From Anas platyrhynchos (taxonomy: Eukaryota > Chordata > Aves > Anseriformes > Anatidae), in the NCBI RefSeq assembly GCF_047663525.1, contig NC_092587.1:200950501-201014500 (forward strand): a DNA stretch of 64,000 nucleotides. Reading direction: 5' to 3'. The notes under the pieces were generated by a model that was not told the DNA's origin, searched no databases, and worked only from the letters and a program-made list of their open reading frames with translations. The stretch's first letter is position 1. Each line of letters starts with the position of its first letter. The position numbers and the translations under genes were made by a program. Below, one piece after another: positions 20,868 through 32,379 of the stretch.

Positions 20868-21315
20868 AAACACAGAATGGTTGAGGTTGGAAGGTACCTG
20901 AAGAGGTCAGCTTGGCCAACCCCCTGCTCAAACATTGCTACCCAGCACCAGTGTCCAAGGAGCATGTCCTGTGGAGATGGCTTTCAAGTGTCTCCCCTTG
21001 AGGAGGGAGACTCTACAGCCTCACTGGAGAACCCGTGAGAGGACTCGCTCACCCACACACTACAGAAATGGATCCTGAGGTTCAGATGGAAGCCACTGTG
21101 TTTGCTTCTGCGCCCATCGCCTCCTGTCCTGTCATTGGGCTCCACTGAAATGAGCCTGGCTCCATTGCCTTTGCACCCTGCCCGCAGGCATGCAGTTATC
21201 CACTGATCCCCCCCTGAGCTTTCTCTTCTCCAGGCTAAACAGTCCCATCTCTCCCAGCCTCTCTTCATAGGAGAGATGCTCTGTTCCCTCAATAATCCAC
21301 CTCACAATTTTTGTG
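20868..21315 (-). mobile_element. CR1 LINE 3' fragment
   Basis: The plus strand shows reverse-complement CR1: CACAGAATGGTTGAGGTTGG, then TTGGCCAACCCCCTGCTC, and TTCTCTTCTCCAGGCTAAAC near 21220. About 450 bp of the 3' part is present. It begins about 60 bp after the poly(A) signal of the intact gene. Confidence 0.9.
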
Positions 21316-22335
21316 GGACTGTTAAGCAGTTCAAGTAGCACCACTCGTGGCCTGCCAAGACAGCCACGAAGGCCTCCTAGCTGAGGCTGCTGATTCTCCC
21401 TTGCTGAAAGACAGGTGCCCTTAGGATCCAGCATCAGATCCTGCCTGTGCCTGGAGAGCTGGGAAGAGCTGGGAGCTCTTGATCCTTCCAGGGTGGAACT
21501 TCCAAGGTAACGGCTCACTGCAACCTTCCCTTTGGTCCCAGGAAATAAAAAAAAAAAGGCATCAAGCACCTGCCCTCACTCCTCACTCAGCCCAGAATTA
21601 GCAACAAGTCTTCCTTCCCTGCTGGTACTGCTGCCAAGGGAGCTTTGAAGTTAAGAGCCTCTTTTTGGAAAACAGCTTTTCCATGACCTCTCGGGTCTGC
21701 ACATGGCCAAAAAGCAGAGAGAGAGAGAGAGTTTGAAACCTGGGAGAAAAGAAGGAAGGAAAGCCAGCAGGGACTTTAAATCTGCACAGCACAAAACTGA
21801 AGGACAAGTTGATTTTTTTTTGTCACATCACTCATACAAGAGAGTGAAGAGCTCTCTTTCTCTCACATGCTCTCACAGTTTTCATTCTCTCCTCCTAAAA
21901 CTTTCGGGGACTTTGATCCCTCATCAGGCAGCCTCGATGCAAGTTGCTGTCAATTCCACTTGGGTGGAATACCTCTTGCTGAATTGCTGCCTTTGGCCTT
22001 AGAGATCCCAATCTATAGGCATCCTTTGAACTGATTTCCTCAAATCCCCTTTAAGCACATCATCCTGAAGTCTACTGAACCCGGCCCATGTAATCTGCTA
22101 CGTCACATAATGCTGAAAGCTTGTGACCGAGTGAGGGTGCCACGGAGAAAACCTCCGTGTTGTGGAGCACACGCTCGTCCCTCAGGACACCTCACAGACC
22201 ATGTGCAACGTGGCCATCTGACACATGGAGACACTGAGGGTGCGTGCCAGGCACAAGCTCTATATTAAACACTCGTGAAGCATTCCTTCTTCCTTATTCC
22301 CTTTCGAGATTTCATGAATAAACGAATGGCAGTTC
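21316..22335. other. Unassigned intergenic sequence
   Basis: No gene or clear retroelement is seen. It contains an A-rich run near 21545 and a GA repeat near 21716. 22155-22200 resembles 7290-7335 (CTCGTCCCTCAGGACACCTC), linking it to the CCDC81-like duplications. Confidence 0.5.
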
Positions 22336-22642
22336 TAGCATTTCCTTCCCACACCCAAATGGATCACCTTGCACACCCCCTGGGGCACTCTCGAGGATTG
22401 TATGGGACTGAAAGGAGAGAGTTTCCTTCTCAGTGCTGGCATGCTCGGCTCAGCTGTGGCCCTACAGGAAAGGGGATCTACAGGAAAGTGCTCCCTGAGT
22501 GCAGGGAGAGAGAGAGAAAAGCTGCTCCCTGACAGGGCGGCTCCAGCCCCGCCCTCTGACAGCCCTGGCGGCCATTTGGCAGTTCTGCCTGCCCCCCGCG
22601 CCACAAGCTGGCTGAGGCCTTGGGCTGTCCCCAGCACGGCTG
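22336..22642. repeat. Promoter-like block, inverted copy of 6340-6646
   Basis: It lies upstream of the copy-C exon fragments on the plus strand, in the position expected for a 5' flank. It has GA-rich and GC-rich stretches and the CTCCCTGACAGGG motif. In the spacer the same block is inverted. Confidence 0.85.
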
Positions 22643-23800
22643 CCAGTGGTGTCGGGCGGCATCTAGAGCCAAGAGGCCTTTCTTCTTTTTTGTGCTGAAG
22701 GAAACTTTGTGCTGTCTGGAGCGAGCAGTGCCACTTTTCTCCGCATTCCGGGGCTGTCATGGTAAGTGACATGGCCTCTCACTTTGAGGGCCCTGTTTTT
22801 CGTCAGCATTTGTGAGGGGCTTCTGCATCCCCCCCGCTCACTTGTTGCGGCCAGGGCTTCCCCCCAGGATGTCTGGGCAAGGCCCATGCCGCTGGGCAGG
22901 CTCTGGGTGGGCCTCGTCCCCTGCAGGGGCAGGCGTCTGCCGCTGAGCCCACAGCCCATGAGCAGCTCCTGCACTCGCAGCTGCCCCTGCGCGGGCTGCT
23001 GCCGCTGCTTCTGGAACCTTCCTGCAGCCTCTGGTGCCTGCTTGGCGGCGGCTCGTTGGGCTTGGCAGCCTGGGATCTGCCCCTTGCTGCTCTGGCAGTA
23101 TGCACAAAAGAAGAGCCCAGCTCCAGCAGAAGGACGGGTCCATTCTGCCTGGTGCTTGTGTGTTGTCCGTGGCCAGAGTGGGCAGGCCAGCATGTCGCTG
23201 GTGCTGGCACTCAAGGCTTTCCCTACTTGTTGGGAACTGGTTGGAGGGAACTCTTTGGGGGATTTTTATTGAGCTGAGGGTGTTGGCTGTGCTCTTACTA
23301 GCCCAGCGTCACTTTAGAGGGAAAAAAGGAGGGAACTGGGAAAATCCGTGACATCAAGGCCATCTCCAGGGCTCTGCAGAGTGACACTGCCTGGCACCTT
23401 CTCATGAGCAGTGGCCAAGGCATGAGGGCCCATCTTCTTGCTTGGAGAAGCCCCAGAAATCCTGACCCGTGTTCCTGATTTCTTGCTTTTCAGGGTGTCA
23501 CAGTACCTGGGCTGGGCACCTTCTTTGCTGTTAAACAGGAGCAGCCCATGGCAGGCGTTAAGCTCCTTGATGCAAAGAAGCCCGTCTTCCAGGTTTCGGA
23601 GCACTTTGCCAATGTTCATGGGCTCCCTTACAAGAAAGAAACTTTTCCTGGTAAGAAGAGAGATGATTGTCTGGGCTCCCACGCGCGGGGACTTTGGGCT
23701 GCATGCTCAGCTGCTGCTGGGAGGGCAGTGGAGGGGTTCCACAGCTCCTCCAGGAGGTCCAGAGAAAGGCCTGAGCTCCTCTCAAGCCAGGGCCCACCAA
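22643..23800 (+). pseudogene. CCDC81-like copy C: intron 2, exon 3 and flank
   Basis: From 23078 on, the sequence follows the right-arm gene (intron 2 to intron 3, 16090-16700). It keeps about 97 bp of intron that the arm copies have lost. Exon 3 (23494-23650) is 157 nt with intact borders and an open VPGLGTFF reading. No exon 1 or 2 is recognisable upstream; 22643-23077 is GC-rich with an ATG followed by GTAAGT at about 22748, which could be an alternative first exon but is unproven. Family-2 sequence follows within intron 3, so this is a fragment. Confidence 0.7.
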
Positions 23801-23813
23801 TGCTTTGACTCTT

Positions 23814-24791
23814 CCAGGAACCACAGGGTTTTCCCCAGGAAGAAGGCAGCTCATCCAGCAGCGTGGACAGGGAGGCTGCAGATGAGGGGTACAGAGCGCC
23901 TCCCCAGACACCTGGAGGTCAAGAGTCAAAGCCATCAGCATGTCCCAGCCCCAGTGAGCACAGCACTGCGGTGCTGGTTGAGAGCCAGTGACGTGCACGA
24001 CATGCCTCCAGTGTCTCTGAGGAAGAGCTGGATGAAACAGCCGAGATTGTTGTTGCTGCAGTGCTACTCCATTCTGTAGCCATCATGCAGGGAGCCACGA
24101 GCAAGGATCCAACTGCTCCCTTGGCCACATGGGCCAGGGTGCCTCCTCCCATCCCAGAGCCTGTTGACTGTACAGCAGTTGACGAAACCGGAGCAGTGGC
24201 TTCTCCCTTGGCTACGGTTCCTGGGCACCAGGTAAGCCCAGCGCGTGTGGTGGTCTCCAGGCACCGAGGGCAGCCCGAGGCAGAAGCAGTGCGTGGGGTG
24301 TGCGTGCTGGGGAGCTGCCTGCTGCTCTCCATTCCCAAACGCCCCAGGCACAAGGGCTGACATCCCTTCCATCACCTACCTGTGCTCTTGCTCTCCCCAT
24401 GCAGGTTGCTGCCGAGCAGAGAGGCCAAGCGCAGTCTTCCTGCACCAAAGATACACCAGCAGACAAGCCAGCAACGTGCCAGAAACAAGAGCCGTCCTGG
24501 GGACTTTTGGATGGGCCTGTTCAGAGCAGCGAGCAGGAGCAAGGGCTAGGAAAACGCAGGGGGGCTGGCTGGTCCTGGGCCACCCCTCCCCTTGGGTGCT
24601 GGTGCGGGGGGAAGGCAGGGGCTTGCCCATCACCTGCTCAGGCCCTAACCTACACCTCTCTGTCTCCCACAGGCATCCATGACCTCGCACAAGCCCCTGC
24701 ACGCCAGCCACAGCCCGCCCACATCAGGAGAGCTCTGCGGGCTCTGCGCAGGGCTTTGTGCTGCAGCTTCATCCCAGAAGAGTGGGAGTAG
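23814..24791 (+). pseudogene. Family-2 gene copy fused to CCDC81-like intron 3
   Basis: The first part (23814-24235) begins EPQGFPQEE, shares VDREAA and DEGYRA motifs with the copy at 42661, and carries a predicted amphipathic helix (ETAEIVVAAVLLHSVAIMQ) before a Pro-rich stretch ending at a GTAAGC donor. An in-frame TGA after VESQ (about 23989) replaces the GGA of the other copy, so this copy is probably broken. A second acceptor at 24404-24405 opens the C-terminal exon (VAAEQRG, then GIHDLAQAP) ending EEWE at 24791. Function unknown. Confidence 0.6.
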
Positions 24792-24839
24792 CAGCAATGT
24801 ATCAGCAATGTAGCCCGGTGGTCGTGGGCAGGGGTCTTT

Positions 24840-25204
24840 CAGGATGAAGGCAACGAGGAAGAGGAGGTTAAACTCTCTTTACCTTTGTGGACTTGGACCT
24901 TCTGTTGGATAGTTTAGGCCTTTTTTTGCTTATCTTTGCCTTGTTTCCTGCCAACAAGTTGTTCCTTCTTTCTTAACGAGATGTTCATTCTTCCCTCATC
25001 CGTTAGCCTTGAACGATATCTTCTTTTTACATCTGCTTCTCATCTACATCCCTATAATTAGGATATTTTTAGGTTCTCATCCACATCCCCAATACTTAAG
25101 GTACTTTACCATGTATGTAATGTAGCTAGATACTAGTTCAGATAGTTTTTTTAACATCTTCCCCATCTCAATTGCCCCCTTTTCTTCTAAATCAATAAAG
25201 TCTT
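24840..25204 (-). mobile_element. ERV 3' end: polypurine tract and partial LTR
   Basis: On the minus strand a purine-rich tract (GAAGAAAAGGGGGCAA, about 25170-25187) follows the env end. It is followed by AT-rich sequence with partly repeated GGGATGTGGATGAGAA-like elements, as expected for U3. The arrangement matches the ERV at 28577-28700. The left LTR boundary was not found. Confidence 0.6.
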
Positions 25205-25370
25205 TTACTTCGTACTTATTCTCGGCCCCCTCTCCATACCTATTTGTAAGCACATATTCCTTTGAAACATTGTAATATCAGGAAAACAAATATTCCGTAA
25301 AATAACAGAACCAGGCCCGTAGTAAACAATTGTTTTAACCATGTCAAACTTGGTAACCAAACTTGGGATG
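25205..25370 (-). pseudogene. env: ERV env TM C-terminus fragment
   Basis: The minus-strand reading from about 25350 to 25240 contains a strongly hydrophobic span of about 20 residues (LVLLFYGIFVFLILQCF) and a short tail, typical of a retroviral TM anchor. It is cut at about 25370, where CCDC81-like sequence begins. Confidence 0.65.
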
Positions 25371-25439
25371 AGCGGGCCGTGCCAGCCCGCAGCGTGGCAT
25401 TGGCGGCCTTGTTGCCATCCCCAGGGCACGGCTGAAGGG

Positions 25440-25740
25440 GATATTGTGGGTTTGATTTGCAAGGACGGGGAGAATTTGGGATGCAGTATCCCACTTCATC
25501 CGCAGGCAGTTCGCGCTGAACAAGGTGGGCTTTGCAGCCTCATGCTGCCCTCTTCCTCTGCTCTTTCCCAGAGCTGCCACCCCACAGAACGCACTTGTGG
25601 ACCTGAAATCGAAGTCTCTGCAGATGGCAGCAGTGCCTATGAAGCAGCAGCATGTCCTCATCCCTCACCCCCCAGAGGAGAACACTGAGGCAGATCCTGT
25701 GAGGAAATCAATGCCAAGCAAGTGTGGGCGAGCTCCCACA
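25440..25740 (+). pseudogene. CCDC81-like chimera: exon 2 joined to exon 9
   Basis: Exon 2 (25463-25524, ending AACAAG before a GTGGGC donor) is followed within 50 bp by an exon 9 fragment (about 25569-25722, with LQMAAVPMKQQHVLIP). Exons 3-8 are missing. The exon 2 acceptor is weak and the W of the usual VW dyad is retained. Confidence 0.75.
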
Positions 25741-25769
25741 AAGGCAATGGGAAAGATGAGCTGCAGCAG

Positions 25770-26870
25770 GCTGGGCTCTCACTGGCACCCTTCTCCCTGA
25801 AGGGAGCAGGGAGCGTCACTCAGCTCTCCTCACTGGAGCGGAATCTTGAACCTTTCCAGAGAATCACAGAATGGCTTGGGTTGCAATTGAGTTAAAGATC
25901 TTCTATTCCCTCCCGCCCCCTGCCATGAGCAGGGATGCCATTCACTAGAGCAAGTAGCCCAGTGCCTCATCCAAACAGGTCTTGAAGACCTCCAGGGATG
26001 GGGCATCCACGGCTTCTCTGGGCAAGCTGTTCCAGTGCCTCACCACCCTCTGTGTGAAGAAATTTTGTGGCCACCAAGGAGCAGCTCTGACTAGCCTTCT
26101 CTTTTCCTCCTTACAGGGATGCCTCCTGCTATTAAGAGCCGGCTGCTCACACCCCAGAGTCGCTCTCCAGCCAGACTCTCCAGGGCGACAGGGAAGGCAC
26201 AGCTGGGCCAGGCTGCTGGGGAAAAAGAGCCTTCTCCCAAATGAGGCTGGGGGAAAGCCATAGAAGGCAGCCCCAGAGCTCTTCCCCTTGAGTCATCGAG
26301 AAGCTTTCCTTGCACGCAGGGACTTGTTGAACTCCACAATGGGCCTGACACATGTCCCACTGACGGCAGGTTCCTGCCTGGGCACCCAGCAGGTGAGCAA
26401 AATCTCTCGCCGCAAATCCTCCTCTGTTAGGTAGCCACGGTGGTCCGCCTACCTGAGTTGTTAGAAGGGAAATGTTTCTGGAGATGTGACATTTTGACAG
26501 TTATTGTGCCTTCTTCAGTGCCTTCTTCATGATTAAAGAGGAGCTCCCCATGGTGGGCTTTGAGCTCCTTGATGTAAAGAAGCCCATCTTCGATGTTTCA
26601 GACACCTTTCCCAGTATTCACGGGCTCCCTTACAAGAAAGAAACTTTTCCAGATAAGAAGAGAGATAAATGTCGGGGCTCCAATGTGCAAGGATGTGGGC
26701 TGCATGCTCAGCTGCTGCTGGGAAGGCAGTGGAGGGGTTCCACAGCTCCTCCAGGAGGTCCAGAGAAAGGCCTGAGTACCTCAGAAGCCAAAACCTGCCA
26801 ATGCTTTGCACCTTCTGGCAGGCAGCAGCTGCCGGAAATGTCCCTCTCCATGCTGTTGGCACCCTGATGG
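25770..26870. repeat. Segmental duplication, copy 2 (pairs with 10105-11290)
   Basis: Same orientation as copy 1: CR1 fragment (25855-26070, minus strand), exon 7 with the ATGAGG donor defect (from 26117), and truncated exon 3 (about 26514-26653) with the ATAAGA donor defect. The exon 8 region is deleted at 26428. Sequence continues into intron 3. Confidence 0.92.
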
Positions 26871-27890
26871 CTGCGTTGGTGGTTGGCTTCTCCTCTTGGC
26901 ATCTGGCACAGCTGCAGGTGCAGAGCAGCAGCAGGGCATCAGTGCTGGAGGGCCCAGCAGCTATGCAAATGTGACTGCCCTCCTCTGCAGGCCTGTGTAG
27001 TTACTTTGCTCCTTGCTTCTTTTCCGTAAGGTGTAATTCGATTTGTTTTCCTGAATTATGCCTGGCTGTCCTTGGACACAAGGGCACATTGCAGTGCTGC
27101 ATTGGGAGGGCCTTGTCCTTCTGGGTCAGACGCGTCTCCTGATGAGGCACAGGAGCCTTGCGCCTGACAAAGCCAGGCAGTGATTTACCAGGTGCAGGCA
27201 CTCGCTGCGCAGCTTGTGCTGCTTGTAAGGAGGGGTGAACACTAAGCCCTGCAAGCTGTGCCCGTGGGCAGCTTTCTGCCTGAGCAGCCGCAATGCCTCC
27301 GTTGGAAAGGGCATCCCTTCCTGGCCATGGTCTCAGCCAGGACTGTCTCTCCTGCAGAGGCTAGGCACAACAGATTTGGCCACATGGGAGAGAAAAAGCA
27401 TAGTCCCACATCCAGCTTCTGGGGGTGTCCTCATCTTTTCCACGTGGGCGCGTTGCTTCTGCAGCCCTCGGCTGAGAGTTTTGGCAGCTTTTCAGCTCCT
27501 CTCCGGAAGGTCAGCAGTGCCAGGGCTTGCCCAGTGCTCAGGGAGGAGCTGGAGGGAGACTTCTCCAAGCACTGTTTCCTCCTCCACTCCACACCGATTC
27601 TTGCTTGTTTTGGACGAGGGGGCATTCTCTTTGTGTAGCTAGGGCTGGGGGAATGTCTATTGCCTGCCCAGCCCACAGCAAGCCCCTTTCAGACGCTGGC
27701 ACCAAGACCAGCACCCTACAGCCCTAGAATGTGGTGCTCTGGAGTCACACTGCCTTGGTCTTTCTTCCAGGATTGGGCTCTACATACCTCGGGGAAGAGC
27801 TGCAGGGAGAAGAGCCTCTCCAAGCACCCAAGGGTTTTGCTTTGGGAAAGAAGGGAGACGCAAGTGTGGAGGGAGAGTCTACCAGAACAG
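26870..27890 (+). pseudogene. CCDC81-like copy D: exon 4 stub, exons 5 and 6
   Basis: Exon 4 starts after TAAG at about 27031 but jumps after some 70 bp into intron 4, losing most of the second HU domain. Exon 5 (27358-27443) and exon 6 (27771-27890) follow. Exon 6 is 120 rather than 119 nt, a frameshift, and the exon 5 end reads CCACGTGGGC with an altered border. ERV LTR sequence begins directly after its donor. Confidence 0.75.
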
Positions 27891-27892
27891 GT

Positions 27893-28577
27893 AAGATTGA
27901 CTCTTGTAAAGCTGACCTCACAATCAGTAAGATTGTAAAGTAGGTATGTTTATGCAGCACTGGGCGGCACGGGGGGTAGTCCCACCAAAGTCGTGCGCCC
28001 CTAACACGGCAACTTGCTTTGGTTATATGCAGTAGAGATTTACATATGCATGAGGTTTCGCAGTATGCCTATACATATTCATAACCTGTCCCCGCTTAGT
28101 ATTAAAATTAGTTCCAAGAAGTCATTTCCATAAGCTCCTCCCCTCTGCGCTTGCGCGGTGCCTTCTGGTGGTGGGCACTGAGGGTCGTGAGGATGAAGTG
28201 AGATGTCTTCATCAGGGTTGAACTTTTCACCTCGTCTCCTTGCGCATGCTCTCTGAGGCCTTGGTCATAATCTGGGCCATAAGGTTGGTTTGGTCCAGTT
28301 CTCCGGGCCTGAGGGGCTCCTGTTATCTGGAGGCCTTGCATGTTTGACATTTTTTATCTTGTCCTTTTAAGAACAGTGCTCCTTATCTCTGAGCCCTTGG
28401 TCACAGTCCAAACCATAAGGTTGGTTTGATCTGGTTCTTGGAGTCCCAGGGGCTCCTGTTATCTGGAGGGCTAAGCGCAGCACAGGCACATCGCAAATGT
28501 AGCACATATTAGGCAATGAGTGTTGCCTACATATTCATTCTTAATCAATCACTCTCTAATTTCTAATCCCATGTTTC
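27893..28577 (-). mobile_element. ERV 3' LTR
   Basis: On the minus strand a polypurine tract (AGAAAAGGGGGAC, about 28578-28590) is followed by TGAAACATGGG, the likely LTR start near 28577. Two imperfect copies of an 80-bp unit (28256-28340 and 28399-28475, sharing CATAAGGTTGGTTTG and GGGGCTCCTGTTATCTGGAG) sit in U3 like enhancer repeats. The 3' LTR end abuts the CCDC81-like exon 6 donor near 27893 and is not precisely placed. Confidence 0.65.
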
Positions 28578-28689
28578 AGTCCCCCTTTTCTGGAAAATCT
28601 AGTAAATTCTTTTACTTAATACAAAAATTCTTCTTTCCAGTCTCTACGGTATGTACCCCTCAATACCTTGCCATGTACCTTTGTCAAGG

Positions 28690-30360
28690 AAGCTAGTATG
28701 GCCATTCATTGTAACCATTTCCAATTCCAAAAGTATTACAAAAGACAATATTAAACTTATACCAACTAATATCAGTAAAACAACAACCGGGTGACACAAT
28801 GTGTTCAAAATCCCAGTTGCAGTTGGCGACCATCCTAAGAGTGTGTCCCACCAGTTGTGATTTGTCTTGTTTTACTCTTTGCAAATCTCTGCTTATTTCC
28901 TTTGTATCATGATGGACAGTGATTAGAGTCTTCTTTCCATTTTCCTGAATGCTTTCTTTTAAAAAAAAATTTTGATCAGGTCTTGGTGTTTTAACTAGTT
29001 GCTTCACTAACGTGAGGTTCACCCCAGCAGGTGTAGGTAATAACTTGTGACAGATTGTGTTGTTAGACTTGATCAACTGGTGGGATACCACTGGTGCCAA
29101 ATATAGAAAATCACACCTGACAATTCTAACAAAGTTAGAAAAGTTAGAATGATTTTTGCTAGGGAGAGTCACGTCTTCCTTATCTACTTGTACAAAAGCA
29201 CACGCAGCCTTGACCAATATATACAAGCACAGTCTTTTGACTACTATTTGGATGAATTTCAAAGTGGCAAACGCCTTGTTGCGTGTCAAGACATACATCC
29301 TGAGCATCAATTGTGTTGCTTTCACAAATAAATCCTTGTTGTTCCCAGGTAACACATGATTCTAGACTTACAGACTGCCATTTCCCATTCTCCATCCATG
29401 CCCATGTTCTATGCTCCGAAGGATACAGCACTGTCTCCTCATGGTTTAATCCTAGTGCAAGGATGGGGTGGATAACATAAACTGTGGCATTACTTATAGT
29501 AGGCACAAAGGCAGTAGCCATGTTAACAATGGGATCATAGGTAAAATTTACCAGAGTCCACCAAGATTGGAACTTCTTCTCAAAATCATTGGCATTGTCC
29601 CAAACAGCCTTTTGGACTTCAGCCAGAAAAATGCCTTCACTTCCTTCCCTAATGATCAAGGCAGCCGTTGCCTGCATCCATAACTGTGCTTGTATACAGC
29701 TAAGAGCGAAAGATACATTATCTTGAACCATACTAAGTGCATCTGTTCTTAGTTTGTGGTCTTGGTCTTCAGCCTTTTCCCATCTCGGTAACACCTGTGA
29801 AATTTGCCATTGGCTAGTTCCCAATGCCAATAAGGATGATTGTAGGGGCTGTTTTAGTTTTGTCCCACTGTTGTAGGAAGTACAGCCAAAACCAGCTAAT
29901 TACTACAGTCTGTGTAAATACAAAATTATACCACCAATCTGATTTACCTGGGTGGATACAACCTTCTTGTTGGCCACTTTTGGAAATGGGTTTTACAAAA
30001 ATCCCCGTTACTTTCTCGTGGGTCATTCCATTAATCATTCGGCACCCTATTTTAATTTCGTCCCCTACGGTTCTTTGGTGTGTCCATTCTTGCCCTAATT
30101 TTTGCCATTCTTATAATGTATCTAAATGGTCATCATTTGTTCGCCAAATAACCACAACTGCTAACTTTCCGTTAATGCTCTTATCCTCTGTTGTTACAGC
30201 TTCAGACCAAGGCCGCTCACCATTCTCTAGTATCATAGAGGCATCTTCTTGAATCACAGTTACAACTTATAAGCCATAGAAATAAAACAATTCTGTTAAC
30301 TAAATTCCTGCTAACCATATTACTAAATACTCCTGACCGTGATGTCCTCATTTTGCTCGA
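28690..30360 (-). pseudogene. env: ERV env (SU and TM region), degenerate
   Basis: The env start is at about 30354, with a hydrophobic leader and an early in-frame stop. 29830-29180 reads an SU-like part with E-H-R-T-W-A-W, several sequons and paired cysteines. 29355-28693 reads the C-terminal part with frame overlap near 29200-29355. I see no clean furin site or CX6CC motif. The reading closes about 100 bp before the polypurine tract. The frames are broken in at least three places, so no Env protein is expected. Confidence 0.75.
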
Positions 30361-30429
30361 CTGAGCTTTAGTTTCAGTTCACCGTCACCTGGCGTTACTT
30401 TCCAGGGGGTTCTGGAGCTTTCTTCACTT

Positions 30430-30790
30430 GAGAACGGTGAATCCAGGCACTCTGTTCCCTGATCTTAACTGCAGTGAAGGTTTTAAGGAGCACCTGGTAT
30501 AGTCCTTCCCACTGTGGTTTCAAAGTTTTCTCTACAAGAGACTTAGCTACCTCTCAGGCTTTGGCAGTCCTACTGGGGAAAGCTTCTGGCCATCCTGAAA
30601 AGGTATCTGTTAACACCAGTAAATATCGACACCCCCCTTTTCTTGGAAGTTCAAAAAAAGTCAATTTGCCACTGTTGCCCAGGCCCATGGCCTTTTCCAA
30701 TTTGACATAGTTTTGGTTTGGGGGCATTTTGGGGGTTAGTCTGGAGACAAAGATCACAATATTAAGCTATTTGAGTGATGGTAGCATATT
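30430..30790 (-). pseudogene. pol: ERV integrase remnant with internal deletion
   Basis: A C-terminal integrase segment (30430-30545) is joined directly to the N-terminal part of the core (30554-30757, with FELPRKGG and SGWPEAF). The region carrying the second D and the E of the active site is deleted. Confidence 0.8.
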
Positions 30791-30799
30791 AGTTCCTGG

Positions 30800-31200
30800 C
30801 AATATTTTTTCCAATTAGATAGCTATACAAAGCGTCTATTCCCCAATGTGTTTTCCAGTGTTCTTTCTTTACCAGTGACCACAATAAATTGGAGGCGATG
30901 ACTAGCTTCCCTTCCCTTCTTTGGTAATAGCCCATCCCTCTTGGTTATATTTTCCCTTCTGACTTTCAATTAATTTTCTATCCTTTTTGTTATATACAAG
31001 CTTACCTTCAAGGGGAATTTGCCTGTCTGGAATCAGGGCTCCCTCAGTTGCTACCTCACCTTCTGCTGCTTCTTTTGCCTCTCTGTCCGCCAGATCATTT
31101 CCTTCCTCCAATTCTGAGCTCACCGTCTGGTGTGCCTTAATGTGCATGATTGCTACCTTTTCAGGCAGCTGATCTGCTTCCAATAATCTCATTATTTAGT
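30800..31200 (-). pseudogene. pol: ERV RNase H C-terminal part
   Basis: The reading 31192-30902 has H-I-K-A-H-Q and D-L-A-D-R-E-A-K, close to the arm ERV (H-I-R-A-H-Q, E-L-A-D-R-E-A-K), showing the same ERV family at greater divergence. Confidence 0.85.
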
Positions 31201-31209
31201 CCAGCTTCT

Positions 31210-32345
31210 ATTACGTCTTTGCAAGTGTTAACTGCATACCCAGCGTGTTGTTTTCCGCTGATGACGTAGCTGCTCCCATATTTCCACCTCATCAGAAGGA
31301 GTGTCCTTCAGATCTGGACGGCTGGAGTAGGTAGCTTCAATGGTCTCCAGGCAGTCATGGTGTACTGGCTCCCCTTGGTTTCTGCTGATTTCAGGAACCT
31401 TTGTGGGGAAAGCCAGTGACCACCTTTCACTTCCAGCACTGTGGACACTGTGTGAGACACTAGCACAGTAATTTTCTGTCCCAAGGTGAACTTGTGTGCT
31501 TCCTGGATATTTTGCACCACTGCTGCAACGGCTCTGAGGCATCCCAGCCATCCCTTGGCAGCAGCATCCAGCTGCTTCGAAAAATAAGCAACTGCCCTTC
31601 GCTATGGGCCCAGGTCCTGTGCTAGTATTCCCAGGGCAATCCCCTGTTTCTCATGGGAGAAGAGGAAAAATGGTTTATTCACATCTGGAAGTCCCAGAGC
31701 TGGGGCTGACATGAGAGCCTTCTTCAGTTGGTCAAAGGCTCGCGTGGCCTCCTTTCTCCATTGGAGGTCCCTGTTCCCGTTTGCAATGAGCACATAGAGT
31801 GCTTTTACAAGCAATCCGCAATTATAGATCCACAATCTGCACCACCCCGTCATTCCCAAAAAGGTTCACGGTTCTTTTATAGTCTCGGGTTTCAGGGTTT
31901 GACGTATCGCTTCTTTACAATCATGCCCCAGGGTCCGTTGTCTGGCATTAACCTCATAACCCAGGTAGGTCACCTTCTGCTTTACCACCTGAGCCTTCTT
32001 CTTCGATACCCTGTACCCCTGTAGTCCCAGAAAGTTTAGGAGGCTTACCATCCAGGCCACACATGCTTCCTCTGTCTGGGTGGCTATAAGGAGCTCATCT
32101 ACGTACTGCAACAGCCTTCCTTCTCCTGATGGGGCTTTCCAGGTCTCCAAGTCCTTTGCAAGTTGTTCTCCGAATAAGGTGGGTGAGTTCTTAAAGCCCT
32201 GAGGTAACCTCGTCCACGTGAGCTGTGTTTTGTGCCCACTCTTAGGGCTTTTCCAATCAAATGCAAAGATTTTCTGACAGGCTTCATGGAGAGGGAGGCA
32301 AAACAAGGCATCCTTCAGGTCTAAAACGGTAAACCAAGTTAGCTC
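31210..32345 (-). pseudogene. pol: ERV reverse transcriptase, catalytic motif altered
   Basis: The reading 32306-31866 includes [12 protein letters not shown] and the active-site loop as Y-V-D-E in place of the family's Y-V-D-D, removing one catalytic Asp. The thumb/connection region continues in other frames to about 31228. The order on the minus strand (RT, RNase H, IN, env, LTR) is canonical. Confidence 0.85.
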
Positions 32346-32379
32346 TGGTGTTAAGCATGTTAATCAATTATCAGGCTAA

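Noticed and set aside
21540-21560. Processed pseudogene poly(A) tail
   Set aside because: The A run is not preceded by any intronless gene copy.
28256-28475. CRISPR-like or satellite repeats
   Set aside because: Only two diverged units, placed in an LTR U3; this is a vertebrate genome.
28693-29830. Intact env able to make protein
   Set aside because: At least three frame breaks and a stop near the leader.
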